Assembly: GCA_041685755.1 (NCBI GenBank)
Contig: JAWLFC010000001.1
Location: 62,001 to 126,000 of the forward strand
Length of the DNA: 64,000 nt
Direction of reading: 5' to 3'
Source of the DNA: Sva-07 sp041685755
GTDB lineage: Bacteria > Actinomycetota > Acidimicrobiia > Acidimicrobiales > Ilumatobacteraceae
Position numbers and translations under genes: made by a program
Notes under the pieces: generated by a model
What the model was told of the DNA's origin: nothing
The model's database searches: none
What the model saw: the letters and a program-made list of their open reading frames with translations, nothing else
Part shown: piece by piece, positions 30,784 to 39,075 of the stretch
How positions within the stretch are numbered: the stretch's first letter is position 1
How the letters are laid out: each line of letters begins with the position of its first letter

Positions 30784-31494
30784 CTCGACGAGGTCGGGCC
30801 GGTTGTTGCGCACGTTGTTGACGTCGGTCGACACGGCGTGCATGTCGAGCAGGTCGGGTGGGCCGCCGTCGAGGAGGCGGGCCAGTGCGTCGGTGTCGTG
30901 ATCGGTGGGGTCGAGCCACTCGGCCCAGTGCTCGGGCACCAGGATCGCCGGCATCCGGTCGTGCACCGGTCGCATCGCCTCGTTGGCGGCGGTGGTGACG
31001 AGGGTCGTGCTGTGGAGGAATCGGCCCTCGGGGTCGTCGGGGTCCTTCCAGGCCGCCCACAGCGCCGCGACGGCGAGCGGTTCACCGTCGGACCGGTGGA
31101 TGAACCAGGGCTGCTTGAGCGGCGCGCCCTTGGCGTTGAGGGGCCCGTCGGGCGAGCCGGGTGTCCACTCGTAGAAGCCGTCCATCGGGACGATGCACCG
31201 CTTCGAGGCGAACAGGCGCTTGAAGGCCGGCTTCTCGGCCAGCGTCTCGGCGCGAGCGTTGATCATGCGCGAGGCGATCTTGCGGTCCTTCGCCCAGCTC
31301 GGCACCAGGCCCCAGTGGAACGCATCGAGGCGAGCCGAGCCCTCCCCCGTGCCCACGACCGCGTAGATGTCCTGCGTCGGCGCGACGTTGAAGTTCTCGC
31401 CGAGCGATTCGGCGACCGGTTCGGTCGGCATCACGGTGTCGAAGTAGGCGGCGATGCGGTCGGGGCCGGCGGTGGAGACGAAGCGGCCGCACAT
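30775..31494 (-). CDS. yedK: SOS-response-associated peptidase (SRAP/HMCES/YedK)
   Basis: YedK/HMCES-type protein that shields abasic sites in single-stranded DNA by forming a DNA-protein crosslink through its second residue. The 239-residue product has Cys2 immediately after the initiator Met (MCGRF), so Met removal exposes the reactive Cys. Asn36 is in FNVAPTQ, Glu109 in PMDGFYEW and His178 in PVHDRMPAIL, the catalytic set of the family. The ATG at 31494 is required to place Cys at position 2. No LexA box was found upstream; the -10 is TAACCT. Confidence 0.95.
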   Translation of the reverse strand: MCGRFVSTAGPDRIAAYFDTVMPTEPVAESLGENFNVAPTQDIYAVVGTGEGSARLDAFHWGLVPSWAKDRKIASRMINARAETLAEKPAFKRLFASKRCIVPMDGFYEWTPGSPDGPLNAKGAPLKQPWFIHRSDGEPLAVAALWAAWKDPDDPEGRFLHSTTLVTTAANEAMRPVHDRMPAILVPEHWAEWLDPTDHDTDALARLLDGGPPDLLDMHAVSTDVNNVRNNRPDLVEPI

Positions 31495-31501
31495 GAACGC
31501 C

Positions 31502-31507
31502 AGGTTA
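31502..31507 (-). promoter_or_regulatory. -10 element (TAACCT, minus strand) of the SRAP gene
   Basis: TAACCT ends 7 nt before the ATG at 31494. The divergent CNB gene begins 52 bp away. Confidence 0.42.
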
Positions 31508-31558
31508 CGTCGGCTCCCGACGGCTGACGTGGGCCCGGCCCGATGCCAGACTGACGTC

Positions 31559-32044
31559 GTGGCCGACCTGCTCACGCACTGTTCCGAACTGCCCCGGCGC
31601 ACGATCGAGGCCGGCGGGACGATCATCGAACAGGGCTCACCGGGCGGCACCGTGCTCGTCCTGGTGGAGGGCACGGTGGCGGTCGAGCGCGACGGAGCCG
31701 GTCTGGCCGTGATCGACACGCCCGGCGCGCTGCTCGGTGAGATGTCGACCGTGCTCGATCGGCCCGCGTCGGCGTCGGTGCGTGCCGTCACCGACGTGGC
31801 GGTCCTCGAGGCGGCCGACGGCGCAGCGTTCCTGCACGAGCACCCCGAGGTACTGCTCGAGGTGGCACGCACCCTCGCGACCCGGCTCGACAACCTGACC
31901 GGACACCTCGTCGACGTCAAGCGGCAGTACGGGGGCGACGGCGGCCACCTCGGCATGCTCGACGAGGTGCTCAGCACGCTGATGCACCATCAGGGACGCC
32001 AGGTGAGCCCGGGCTCGGCCCGGCTGCCCGAACCCGAGTACTGA
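31559..32044 (+). CDS. stand-alone cyclic nucleotide-binding domain protein (second copy)
   Basis: CNB-fold protein of 161 residues without an effector domain. The cassette reads LGEMSTVLDRPASASVRAV: the Glu is kept but the Arg-Ser that binds the cyclic phosphate (PRSAA) is replaced by Pro-Ala-Ser. Cyclic nucleotide binding is therefore less certain than for the protein at 25764-26195. The C-terminus continues as a helix with a charged tail. The start is GTG at 31559, with a weak -10 (CAGACT) 6 nt before. It is divergent from the SRAP gene. Confidence 0.78.
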   Translation: MADLLTHCSELPRRTIEAGGTIIEQGSPGGTVLVLVEGTVAVERDGAGLAVIDTPGALLGEMSTVLDRPASASVRAVTDVAVLEAADGAAFLHEHPEVLLEVARTLATRLDNLTGHLVDVKRQYGGDGGHLGMLDEVLSTLMHHQGRQVSPGSARLPEPEY

Positions 32045-32053
32045 CCGCGCTGG

Positions 32054-32794
32054 TCAGCCGGCGAAGGGCATGTCGACCCGATCGCGGTCGGGCAGGGCGA
32101 CCCATTCGGCGTCGGCTCGCTCGAGCGATGGGTCGAGGTCGATCACCACGTGCGCCGGCATCGGGCCGGGCTGGTGGCCGGCGTTGACCATCCAGGTCGA
32201 GCCCCGCTGGTCGACCCACGCCCCTCCGGCGGCCCACGGCGCCTGGTGGATGTGGCCGCACACGACGAGATCCGGGCTCCATCGATCGATCCATGCCGCC
32301 AGATCAGGATCGGGATACGAACGTTCGCCGGCGTTGCACAGGGGCGAGTCAGACGGCGGTGAGTGGTACACCCACACCCAGCGGCGCGGGCGGTCGACGG
32401 CAGCAGCAGCGAGCTGTTCCTCGACGAGGCGCTTCGTCTCGGGTCCGTCCCACCAGGGGCACACCGTGAACCGGACATCGTCGATGTCGATCGAGTGTCC
32501 GTCGACCACGAGACGATCCGAGGCCAACTCGCGCAGCCAGGTCGTCGTTTGCTCGCCCGTCTCGCCGGGTCCGTCGAGGTCGTGGTTACCGGACGACGCC
32601 AGGACGACGGTGCGTCCGGCGAGGCGCTGGAGATACTTCGACACGACGACGATCTGCACCTCCAGCGGCGCGGCCCCGACGACCTGCAGCAGATCGCCGG
32701 GGATCACCACCACGTCGACGTCGTCGGTCTGCTCGAGCAGCCAGTCGAGTTGCGGGAGGCGATAGTGGAGGTCCGCCGTGCAGAGCAGCCTCAC
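32054..32794 (-). CDS. calcineurin-like metallophosphoesterase
   Basis: Two-metal phosphoesterase of unknown substrate. The 246 residues carry, in order, TADLHYRLPQLDW (Asp/His), the metal-bridging Asp in VVIPGDLLQVV, GNHD at ASSGNHDLDG, a helical segment, and the C-terminal GHIH at VCGHIHQAPW. The His-x-x-Pro stretch VWVYHSPPSD also fits. The GTG at 32794 overlaps the stop of the amidohydrolase, so the two are co-translated. The last residues lack a membrane segment; a cytoplasmic enzyme is likely. Confidence 0.86.
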   Translation of the reverse strand: MRLLCTADLHYRLPQLDWLLEQTDDVDVVVIPGDLLQVVGAAPLEVQIVVVSKYLQRLAGRTVVLASSGNHDLDGPGETGEQTTTWLRELASDRLVVDGHSIDIDDVRFTVCPWWDGPETKRLVEEQLAAAAVDRPRRWVWVYHSPPSDSPLCNAGERSYPDPDLAAWIDRWSPDLVVCGHIHQAPWAAGGAWVDQRGSTWMVNAGHQPGPMPAHVVIDLDPSLERADAEWVALPDRDRVDMPFAG

Positions 32795-33960
32795 GCGACG
32801 GGTACGGCCCCGCGGTAGAGCGCCTCGAAGTTGGCGCGGTAGAAGTTGTCGAGCGTCGCCTCGTCGCTGGTGTCCATCGTCGCCTCGAACCGCTCGATCG
32901 GGTTCTTCGTCCCCTCCGGGTGGGGGTAGTCGGAGGAGAACATGAACAGCTCGGCGCCGGCCTGCTCGATCATCCAGCCGACGGGTTCGCCGGCGAACGG
33001 CGTGACGCGGAGGTGCTCGCGCACGTACTCGCTCGGGAGCTTGGTGAGCTGGCGCAGCGGCGGTTCGGTCTTGGCGAACTGCATCGCGCGGTCGAGGCGC
33101 CGGATCCACGACGGCACCCAGAGCGCTCCCTCCTCGACCGACGCGCCGCGCAGGCCCGGGAACTGCTCGAACATGCCGTCGAGGACCATCGCCGCCCAGA
33201 ACACCTCGGGGCGCTGGTGGATCGCCATGAAGTCCTTCGCGCGGACGTTCTCCCCACCACCCAGGAAGTCCGACACGGTGTGGCCGTTGTCGTGGAAGCC
33301 GGGTCGCACCGGGCGCCCTCCCCCGCCGATGTGGCTCACGACCGGCACGTTCTCGGCCTCGAGCAGCGCCCACAGCCGATGGTGGTCGGGATGCGTCGGC
33401 GAGACGACGCCGCGGGGCAGGTCGGTCGGCACCATCACGGCGCGGCAACCCTCCTCGATCGCCCGACGAGCGGTGGTGATCGTCCGTTCGGGATCGGCCC
33501 AGGGCACCGATGCCACGGCCAACAGGCGTGGGTCGTCGGCGCAGAACGCGGCCATGGCCCGGTTGAGGGCGTCGGCGCCGCCGTAGGAGAGGTCGAGGTC
33601 GGCGCCGGCGAACTGGGTGGCGGCGAAGGTCGGGAAGACGAGCTGGGCGGCGAAGCCGAGCTGGTCGAGTACGAACGAGCGCTCGACCGAGTCGAACGCG
33701 CCGACCGCGCCCCAGCCCTTCGAGCGCAGCAGCTCGATCGGGTCGGGGTCGAGCGTCGCCACGCCTGCGGAGCTGCGCGCTGCCGCGTCAGCCACGGCCT
33801 TGTCGGCGAGTGCGCCGGCGCCGCCGAGGGCGAGTGGCCGCAGGTGCTCGGCGGTCGCCGCGTCGGCGAACTGTTCGAGCCAACCCGGCAGTTCCATGAC
33901 GTGGCTGTCGGCGTCGTACACCAACCGGTCCCCGACGTAACGGTCCCCTGCGCTCGTCAT
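32791..33960 (-). CDS. amidohydrolase-2 family protein
   Basis: TIM-barrel metal-dependent hydrolase of the amidohydrolase-related (ACMSD) group. The 389-residue product starts with a short polar tail, then VYDADSHVMELPGW, in which the first strand carries Asp-x-His-x-x-Glu like decarboxylase/amidohydrolase-2 enzymes. The rest has VVSHIGGGGRPVRP and the C-terminal FSSDYPHPEGTKNP with the last metal Asp. Members act on aromatic or cyclic compounds, but the substrate is unknown. ATG at 33960 has a -10 (TACGCT) 6 nt upstream. The phosphoesterase gene is coupled at its end. Confidence 0.83.
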   Translation of the reverse strand: MTSAGDRYVGDRLVYDADSHVMELPGWLEQFADAATAEHLRPLALGGAGALADKAVADAAARSSAGVATLDPDPIELLRSKGWGAVGAFDSVERSFVLDQLGFAAQLVFPTFAATQFAGADLDLSYGGADALNRAMAAFCADDPRLLAVASVPWADPERTITTARRAIEEGCRAVMVPTDLPRGVVSPTHPDHHRLWALLEAENVPVVSHIGGGGRPVRPGFHDNGHTVSDFLGGGENVRAKDFMAIHQRPEVFWAAMVLDGMFEQFPGLRGASVEEGALWVPSWIRRLDRAMQFAKTEPPLRQLTKLPSEYVREHLRVTPFAGEPVGWMIEQAGAELFMFSSDYPHPEGTKNPIERFEATMDTSDEATLDNFYRANFEALYRGAVPVA

Positions 33961-33966
33961 GGAGCG

Positions 33967-33972
33967 AGCGTA
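33967..33972 (-). promoter_or_regulatory. -10 element (TACGCT, minus strand) of the amidohydrolase gene
   Basis: TACGCT ends 6 nt before the ATG at 33960. Confidence 0.42.
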
Positions 33973-34013
33973 GCTGCGCTCGGATGCCAAGCTGAGCGTC
34001 GGAGGAACGAATC

Positions 34014-35114
34014 ATGGAGCACGACCGAGGACTGAGCGCCACCTACGACGAGTCGCGACGGCGATTCCTCGACACCGCCCGCGAGGTGGGTGCCGATGTC
34101 GAATCGCACACCCATCCGTCGGTGGGAATGGCCGGCGAGGAACTCGCGCTCGACGTGGCCACGCTCGGCCCGGCCGACGCCGACGCGGTGTTGCTGGTCG
34201 TGTCGGGCACCCACGGCGTCGAGGGGTTCACGGGCTCGGCGCTGCAGCACCACTGGCTCGACCGTCACGCCACCGAGCGTCCCGACGACGTGCGGGTGGC
34301 GCTGCTGCACGCGTTCAACCCGCACGGCTTCGCCTGGGTGCGGAGGGTGAACGAGGACAACGTCGACCTCAACCGCAACTTCGTCGACTGGAGCCACCCG
34401 CCGCCCGCCAACGAGGACTACGGCGGCATCGCGCAGCTGCTCGTGCCCGAGTCATGGGACGACGACACCCAGCAGTCGACGACGATGGCGCTGCTGGCGT
34501 ACGCGGAAGAACACGGCTTCGAGCGTCTCCAGGCCGTGGTGAGCGGCGGGCAGTACTCCCACCCCACCGGCGTGTTCTACGGCGGATCCGGACCGGTCTG
34601 GTCGCACCGCTGGCTCGTCGAGCACCTGCGCCCGATCGTGGGCGCTGCCAGGCGGGTCGGGATCGTCGACCTGCACACCGGGCTCGGCCCGTGGGGGCAC
34701 GGCGAGCTGATCTCCCACGTGGCCCGCGATCGGCCCAACTACCAGCGGGGCTCCGACTGGTGGGGGGAGGTCCGGTCGATGGTCGACGGCGAGAGCGTGT
34801 CGGCCGAACTGAGCGGCGACTGGTTGGCCGCTGCGGACGAACTGCTCGCGGATGTCGAGGTCACGAGCGCCGCACTCGAGTTCGGGACGGTCGACACCGT
34901 GTCGGTCCTGCAGGCACTGCGCGCCGACGCCGTGCTGTATGCGTCGGGCGATCCGCTCGACTCGGGTGCCGATGCCGTGCGCGCCCAGGTGCGAGCTGCG
35001 TTCGCCGACGACGACCCGGCGTGGTTCGACGCAGTCGCCGCGCGCTTCGACGACGTGATCGGTTCCGCACTTCGTCATCTCTCCGGGGTTCCCTCCGGCG
35101 CCGATACCCCATAG
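34014..35114 (+). CDS. DUF2817 (M14-like) metallopeptidase
   Basis: DUF2817 proteins are related to zinc carboxypeptidases of family M14. The 366 residues contain VVSGTHGVEGFTGSALQ, where His and Glu are the first two zinc ligands. They also have NPHGFAWVRRVNEDNVDLNR with the substrate Arg/Asn set, VDLHTGLGPWGHG carrying the third His, and TSAALEFGTVD with the catalytic Glu. There is no signal peptide. ATG is preceded by GGAGGAA 8 nt upstream, the clearest Shine-Dalgarno sequence in this region. The next gene starts 10 bp after the stop. Confidence 0.86.
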   Translation: MEHDRGLSATYDESRRRFLDTAREVGADVESHTHPSVGMAGEELALDVATLGPADADAVLLVVSGTHGVEGFTGSALQHHWLDRHATERPDDVRVALLHAFNPHGFAWVRRVNEDNVDLNRNFVDWSHPPPANEDYGGIAQLLVPESWDDDTQQSTTMALLAYAEEHGFERLQAVVSGGQYSHPTGVFYGGSGPVWSHRWLVEHLRPIVGAARRVGIVDLHTGLGPWGHGELISHVARDRPNYQRGSDWWGEVRSMVDGESVSAELSGDWLAAADELLADVEVTSAALEFGTVDTVSVLQALRADAVLYASGDPLDSGADAVRAQVRAAFADDDPAWFDAVAARFDDVIGSALRHLSGVPSGADTP

Positions 35115-35117
35115 GGT
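35112..35117 (+). promoter_or_regulatory. -10 element (TAGGGT) of the CxxC membrane protein gene
   Basis: TAGGGT ends 7 nt before the GTG at 35125 and overlaps the stop of the preceding gene. It supports 35125 over the GTG at 35116, which lies inside the hexamer. Confidence 0.42.
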
Positions 35118-35124
35118 GTCAGGC

Positions 35125-35616
35125 GTGCTGGAACTCGATGTCGCTGCACCCCGAGCGGGCGCCCTCGCGGCCCTTCGTCGCTGGCAGCCACGACAGTTCG
35201 CCGTCGCCGCTGCGGGCGCCGTCGCCGTCGCCCTGCTCATCGGGGTGCCGACCGACGTGATCCCCAACCCGGTGTTCGGTCGCCCCGTCCCGGTCACGTG
35301 GTGGTCGTATCCGACGCTGATCGTCACCGCCGTCCTCGCCGGCCTGCTGATCGGCACCTATGTGCGCCGGGGCGACGCTGCCCCGCTCGACGAACTCGAT
35401 CGGCCGACCCGCAACGGCGGGATCGCCGGCCTGTTGTCGTTCTTCGCCGTCGGCTGTCCGGTGTGCAACAAGCTCGTGATCGTCGCGCTCGGCACCACGG
35501 GAGCGCGCCAGTGGTTCGAACCGGTCCAGCCGCTGCTCGCCGTCGCCTCCATCGTGCTGCTCGCGTGGGCGCTGCGCAGTCGTCTGCGCTCGGCCGACGC
35601 CTGCCGGGTCGCCTGA
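35125..35616 (+). CDS. integral membrane protein with conserved CxxC
   Basis: Small membrane protein of 163 residues with four hydrophobic segments. Its only strong motif is FFAVGCPVCNKLVIVALGTTGA, a CxxC inside a helix. This block recurs in unannotated bacterial membrane proteins and suggests thiol redox chemistry or metal handling, but no function is known to me. The C-terminus is basic. It is short-spaced after the DUF2817 peptidase gene. Confidence 0.66.
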   Translation: MLELDVAAPRAGALAALRRWQPRQFAVAAAGAVAVALLIGVPTDVIPNPVFGRPVPVTWWSYPTLIVTAVLAGLLIGTYVRRGDAAPLDELDRPTRNGGIAGLLSFFAVGCPVCNKLVIVALGTTGARQWFEPVQPLLAVASIVLLAWALRSRLRSADACRVA

Positions 35617-35691
35617 CGTCGGCGTCGCCGGCAGTCGGCCGCGCCGCTCCGGGTCGCTGCCGGAAGGGTCCGGCCTGGCACGCTACCGACG

Positions 35692-36951
35692 ATGGCCATC
35701 GAGACCGAGCCGACGCCGTCGGAGCACCCGGCCGATCCGGTTCGCCCGCCGAATCCCCTGCGGACGGGGTCGTTCCGCTACCTGTGGCTGACCAACGTCA
35801 CGTTCTTCCTCGTGGCCAACGCCCAGCGATTCGTCTTCGGATGGCTGGTGCTCGACGGACTGCAGCGCGGCGAGGGCCAGCAGGGCCTCGTCGTGTTCAC
35901 CCTCGGGCTGCCCGCAGCGTTGCTCGTGTTGCAGGCCGGCGCGTGGGCCGACCGCTGGGACCGTCGTCGGATGCTGATCGCCACGCAGGCCGCCGGTGCC
36001 GCAGTCATGGCGGCCACGGCGCTCCTCGTCGGGGCCGACCGGATCGGCCTCGGCTGGGTGATCGCGCTCACGTTGCTCGCCGGATCGGCTGCGGCGATCG
36101 GCTCGCCGGTGCGGGCGTCGCTGATCCCGGCCCTCGTGCCGAGAGAGCAGCTGTTCGGCGCCATCGCCCTCAACGCCATCGCCATGACGCTGTCGCTGAT
36201 CCTCGGTCCGGTGCTCGCCAAGCTGGTCGGCGACCGATTCGGGTTCGAGGGCGCCTTCTGGTTCCAGGCTGCACTGCTCGCACTCGGCGTGCTGTTCCTG
36301 CTGCGACTGCGGGTGCCGCCGCACGACGAGGTCGTCGAGCGGCGCTCGGTGTGGACCGAGACGAAGACGGCGTTGCGCCACGTCCTCGACGACACGCATC
36401 TGCGCACGCTGTTCGGTCTGCTGCTGACGGCCAGTTTCACGATCAACCCGGCGGTGATGGTCACGATCCAGGCCCACGTCAAGGAGGACCTCGGGCGCAC
36501 CGCCGGCGACGCCGCCATCCCGTTCGCCCTGATGGGACTCGGCATGGCGATCACGTCGTTCGTCGTGATGCGCAAGGGCGACATGAGGAACAAGGGGGCG
36601 GTGTTCCAGCGGGCGATGATGTGTGGCAGCGTCATCACGCTGCTCTCGGGGCTGTCGAACAGCTTCGCCGTCGTGGTCGCGCTGGCGTTCACGATGGGGC
36701 TCGCCGGAGGGTTCTTCATCAACATGAACCAGGGTCTCATCCAGGCCAACACGCCCCAGGCCGTGATGGGCCGGGTGATGGGGTTGTACACGCTGGTGAC
36801 ACTCGGCCTGATGCCGTTCGGGGCACTGGCGCTCGGGGTGCTCGGCGCCGCCATCGGCCCGGGGGCGGCGATGAGCGTTGCCGCGGTGGTCGCGCTGACG
36901 GTCGTGTCGGTGACCTACGTGCGCAACGCCGAGCTGCGCCGGCTCTCCTGA
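35692..36951 (+). CDS. MFS transporter
   Basis: Major-facilitator protein of 419 residues with twelve predicted membrane helices. The characteristic loop between helices 2 and 3 reads AGAWADRWDRRRMLIATQAAG, and a long central loop of about 35 residues (LRVPPHDEVVERRSVWTETK) separates the two halves. The second half ends in FGALALGVLGAAIGPG. The type is close to the enterobactin-exporter/macrolide-efflux group, but the substrate is unknown. The ATG at 35692 has no clear Shine-Dalgarno sequence or -10 box; a start a few codons later is possible. Confidence 0.9.
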   Translation: MAIETEPTPSEHPADPVRPPNPLRTGSFRYLWLTNVTFFLVANAQRFVFGWLVLDGLQRGEGQQGLVVFTLGLPAALLVLQAGAWADRWDRRRMLIATQAAGAAVMAATALLVGADRIGLGWVIALTLLAGSAAAIGSPVRASLIPALVPREQLFGAIALNAIAMTLSLILGPVLAKLVGDRFGFEGAFWFQAALLALGVLFLLRLRVPPHDEVVERRSVWTETKTALRHVLDDTHLRTLFGLLLTASFTINPAVMVTIQAHVKEDLGRTAGDAAIPFALMGLGMAITSFVVMRKGDMRNKGAVFQRAMMCGSVITLLSGLSNSFAVVVALAFTMGLAGGFFINMNQGLIQANTPQAVMGRVMGLYTLVTLGLMPFGALALGVLGAAIGPGAAMSVAAVVALTVVSVTYVRNAELRRLS

Positions 36952-36986
36952 TGGCGGACCGTTCGCCGGGCTGACATGATCGCGAG

Positions 36987-37871
36987 ATGACCTCGCGGAC
37001 CGCCGTTCGCCGTCGCGGCGCGTTCCTCGTGGCTCTCGCACTCTCCGCCGGCGCCTGCGGCACGGCGGCCGAGACGCAGGAACCCGCCCCGACGGTCGCC
37101 GACTCCGACGACTGCACCCAGGACGCGCTGAGCGGTGACGACCCGGAGTTCGTGTTCACCTCGGCGTACCGGGTCGTCGACGGCCGGCTCGGCGAGCGCT
37201 GCCTCGGCGAGGACGACCCGACGATCGTCGAGGCCTGGGAGGCGCTCGCGGCGATCGCGCCGGCGGCGCAGCTGTCCGACCTCGCGCTGTTCGCCGGGTT
37301 TCGACCCGAGGGCGACGTCGCCGCCGAGACGCTGGCCTTCGTCAACGCGCTCGACGCCGACGGCGCCCAGTTCCAGATGTCGGTGAACACCGTCGAAGCC
37401 GACGTCGATCCCGACGAGTTGCTGCTGACGCTGGCCCACGAGTTCACGCACGTGTTCGCCAGCACGTCGACGCAACTCGACCGGACCGACGAGGCGATCG
37501 ACGCCTGCACGACGTACTTCAACGGGGAGGGCTGCTATCTCCCCGACTCGCTGATGCTGGCCTGGATCGACGCGTTCTGGGACGACGAGCTGCTCGCCTC
37601 GGTCGACCCGTTCGAGGACTCCCCCGACGACGCCGACGCCCGCTGTGCGATCGAGGACGGGTTCTTCGGCCCGTACGCAGCGACCAACCCGGAGGAGGAC
37701 TTCGCCGAGGCCTTCAGCGCGTTCGTGTTCCGTCTCGACGCCGACACCGACGGCCAGGCCGACCGTCTCGACTGGATCGTCGACCAGCCCGGCCTCGTCG
37801 AGTTCCGCGATCGCGCCGACTCCGCCGGATTGACGCCGCTGGCCAACAACTTCGAGATCTGCGGACCGTGA
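36987..37871 (+). CDS. lipoprotein with HExxH zinc-metallopeptidase motif
   Basis: Putative cell-surface metallopeptidase. The first 24 residues are a lipoprotein signal ending in LSAGAC, with Cys24 as lipidation site. The 294-residue mature part has LLLTLAHEFTHVFAST with His151, Glu152 and His155 of an HExxH zinc site. About 90 residues downstream, NPEEDFAEAFSAFVF provides a candidate third acidic ligand, as in gluzincin peptidases. The rest is acidic and Cys-rich (several Cys in the middle, probably disulfides). I do not recognise the family by name. CATGAT 6 nt before ATG may be its -10 box. Confidence 0.76.
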   Translation: MTSRTAVRRRGAFLVALALSAGACGTAAETQEPAPTVADSDDCTQDALSGDDPEFVFTSAYRVVDGRLGERCLGEDDPTIVEAWEALAAIAPAAQLSDLALFAGFRPEGDVAAETLAFVNALDADGAQFQMSVNTVEADVDPDELLLTLAHEFTHVFASTSTQLDRTDEAIDACTTYFNGEGCYLPDSLMLAWIDAFWDDELLASVDPFEDSPDDADARCAIEDGFFGPYAATNPEEDFAEAFSAFVFRLDADTDGQADRLDWIVDQPGLVEFRDRADSAGLTPLANNFEICGP

Positions 37872-37878
37872 CCCGGAA

Positions 37879-37895
37879 GTCGCTGGCCCGGCGAC
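37879..37895. terminator. hairpin between convergent lipoprotein genes
   Basis: GTCGC (37879-37883) and GCGAC (37891-37895) form a short 5-bp stem with a 7-nt GC-rich loop, 8 bp after the stop at 37871. Confidence 0.3.
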
Positions 37896-37896
37896 G

Positions 37897-39021
37897 TCAC
37901 CCGCCGAGCCGGTGGATGGGCGGCGTCACCCCTTCGCCGATGGTGATCAGGCCGTCGGCAACGAACGCGACGGCTTCGCCCTGGTCCTCCGGGGCGGTCT
38001 GCACCCGGCATGGCTCGCCGCCGAACACCTCGGCGACGGAGTGCCCGGGAGGGCGCGGCCACACCCACACGGCTTCGTAGGTGCGCAGCGCGACGAGTGT
38101 TCCGTCGGCGGAGACGTCGCCGCCGGTGGCCACGCCGCCGAATCCGAGGAACGTGGCCGGGTGGGGCGTCGGGTCGTCGACGCGTTCCTCGAGGAGTTCG
38201 GTGTCGACGATGCCGACGGAAGCCAGCTCGACCGGTGCGCCGTTCGGGGCGTCGAGCGGCGCCTCGAACACCAGCGACAGGGCGGTGGCACCGAGCGGAT
38301 TCGGCCGACCGTCGGGGCCGGACGCCTGCTCCTTGGTGACGATGACGACGCGTCCGTTGGCCTCGTCGACGAACAGTGCCTCGGCGTTGTGGGGACGGTC
38401 GGGGTAGACGAACTCGAATCTCTCGACGGTCGGGATCGGGCCGGGCGCCGCCGGGTCGGGCTCCGGGAAACGGAACACGGCGATCGAGGACCGCACCTCG
38501 CGGTTGTCGCCGATGTCGCCGAGATACAGCTCGTCACCGGTGACGCCACCGGCGATCGCCATGTCCTCGACGTCGAGTGCGTCCTGCCGGAGCTGGTGGA
38601 AGCCCAGGTCTGCACCGTCGGGTCCGATGGCGTACACGCCGGGCCGCTCTCCCCCGTCGTTGTGGGCCCACAGCACTCCGGGATGGACTCGACTGGCGGC
38701 GAGTCCGGACGTCTCGTCGAGCGACCTGGCCGTGACCTGTCCGATGACCTCGACACCGGTGCGCGAGCACAACAGCTCGGCGCGCTGCTCGGCCGACACG
38801 GTGGACGTCACGGTGGTCGCTGTGGAGGTCGGCGCCGTCGAGTCAGACGTCGGGACCGGGGTGGTGGTGGCGACGGTGGTGGCGGCGGTCGCGGTGGTGG
38901 TCCCGCCGGCAGGCGCGGTCGGTGCCGGGGCGCTCAGGTCGGGATCGTCCGCCGATCTGCCGGCACTCGTACAGGCCGATGCCAGGGCCAACGACGCAAC
39001 GGTCGCCCACCGGATCCACAT
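37897..39021 (-). CDS. lipoprotein, probable beta-propeller or phytase-like
   Basis: Secreted lipoprotein of 374 residues. The signal peptide ends at LALASAC, so Cys17 is the lipid site; a Thr/Ser/Pro-rich linker follows to about residue 75. The globular part contains repeated strands separated by Asp/Gly loops (SGLAASRVHPGVLWAHNDGG, LDVEDMAIAGG, ELYLGDIGDN), the layout of a beta-propeller with calcium-like acidic loops. A sugar-phosphate or esterase function is possible but unproven. ATG at 39021 has TACGCT 6 nt upstream. Confidence 0.72.
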   Translation of the reverse strand: MWIRWATVASLALASACTSAGRSADDPDLSAPAPTAPAGGTTTATAATTVATTTPVPTSDSTAPTSTATTVTSTVSAEQRAELLCSRTGVEVIGQVTARSLDETSGLAASRVHPGVLWAHNDGGERPGVYAIGPDGADLGFHQLRQDALDVEDMAIAGGVTGDELYLGDIGDNREVRSSIAVFRFPEPDPAAPGPIPTVERFEFVYPDRPHNAEALFVDEANGRVVIVTKEQASGPDGRPNPLGATALSLVFEAPLDAPNGAPVELASVGIVDTELLEERVDDPTPHPATFLGFGGVATGGDVSADGTLVALRTYEAVWVWPRPPGHSVAEVFGGEPCRVQTAPEDQGEAVAFVADGLITIGEGVTPPIHRLGG

Positions 39022-39027
39022 GATGCG

Positions 39028-39033
39028 AGCGTA
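39028..39033 (-). promoter_or_regulatory. -10 element (TACGCT, minus strand) of the propeller-like lipoprotein gene
   Basis: TACGCT ends 6 nt before the ATG at 39021. Confidence 0.42.
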
Positions 39034-39062
39034 CGAGTCGTCGGGCCCGGCGCTGCGGCCCG

Positions 39063-39068
39063 TACCAT
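39063..39068 (+). promoter_or_regulatory. -10 element (TACCAT) of the histidine phosphatase gene
   Basis: TACCAT ends 7 nt before the GTG at 39076, supporting that start over other in-frame candidates. Confidence 0.45.
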
Positions 39069-39075
39069 CCCGGCG

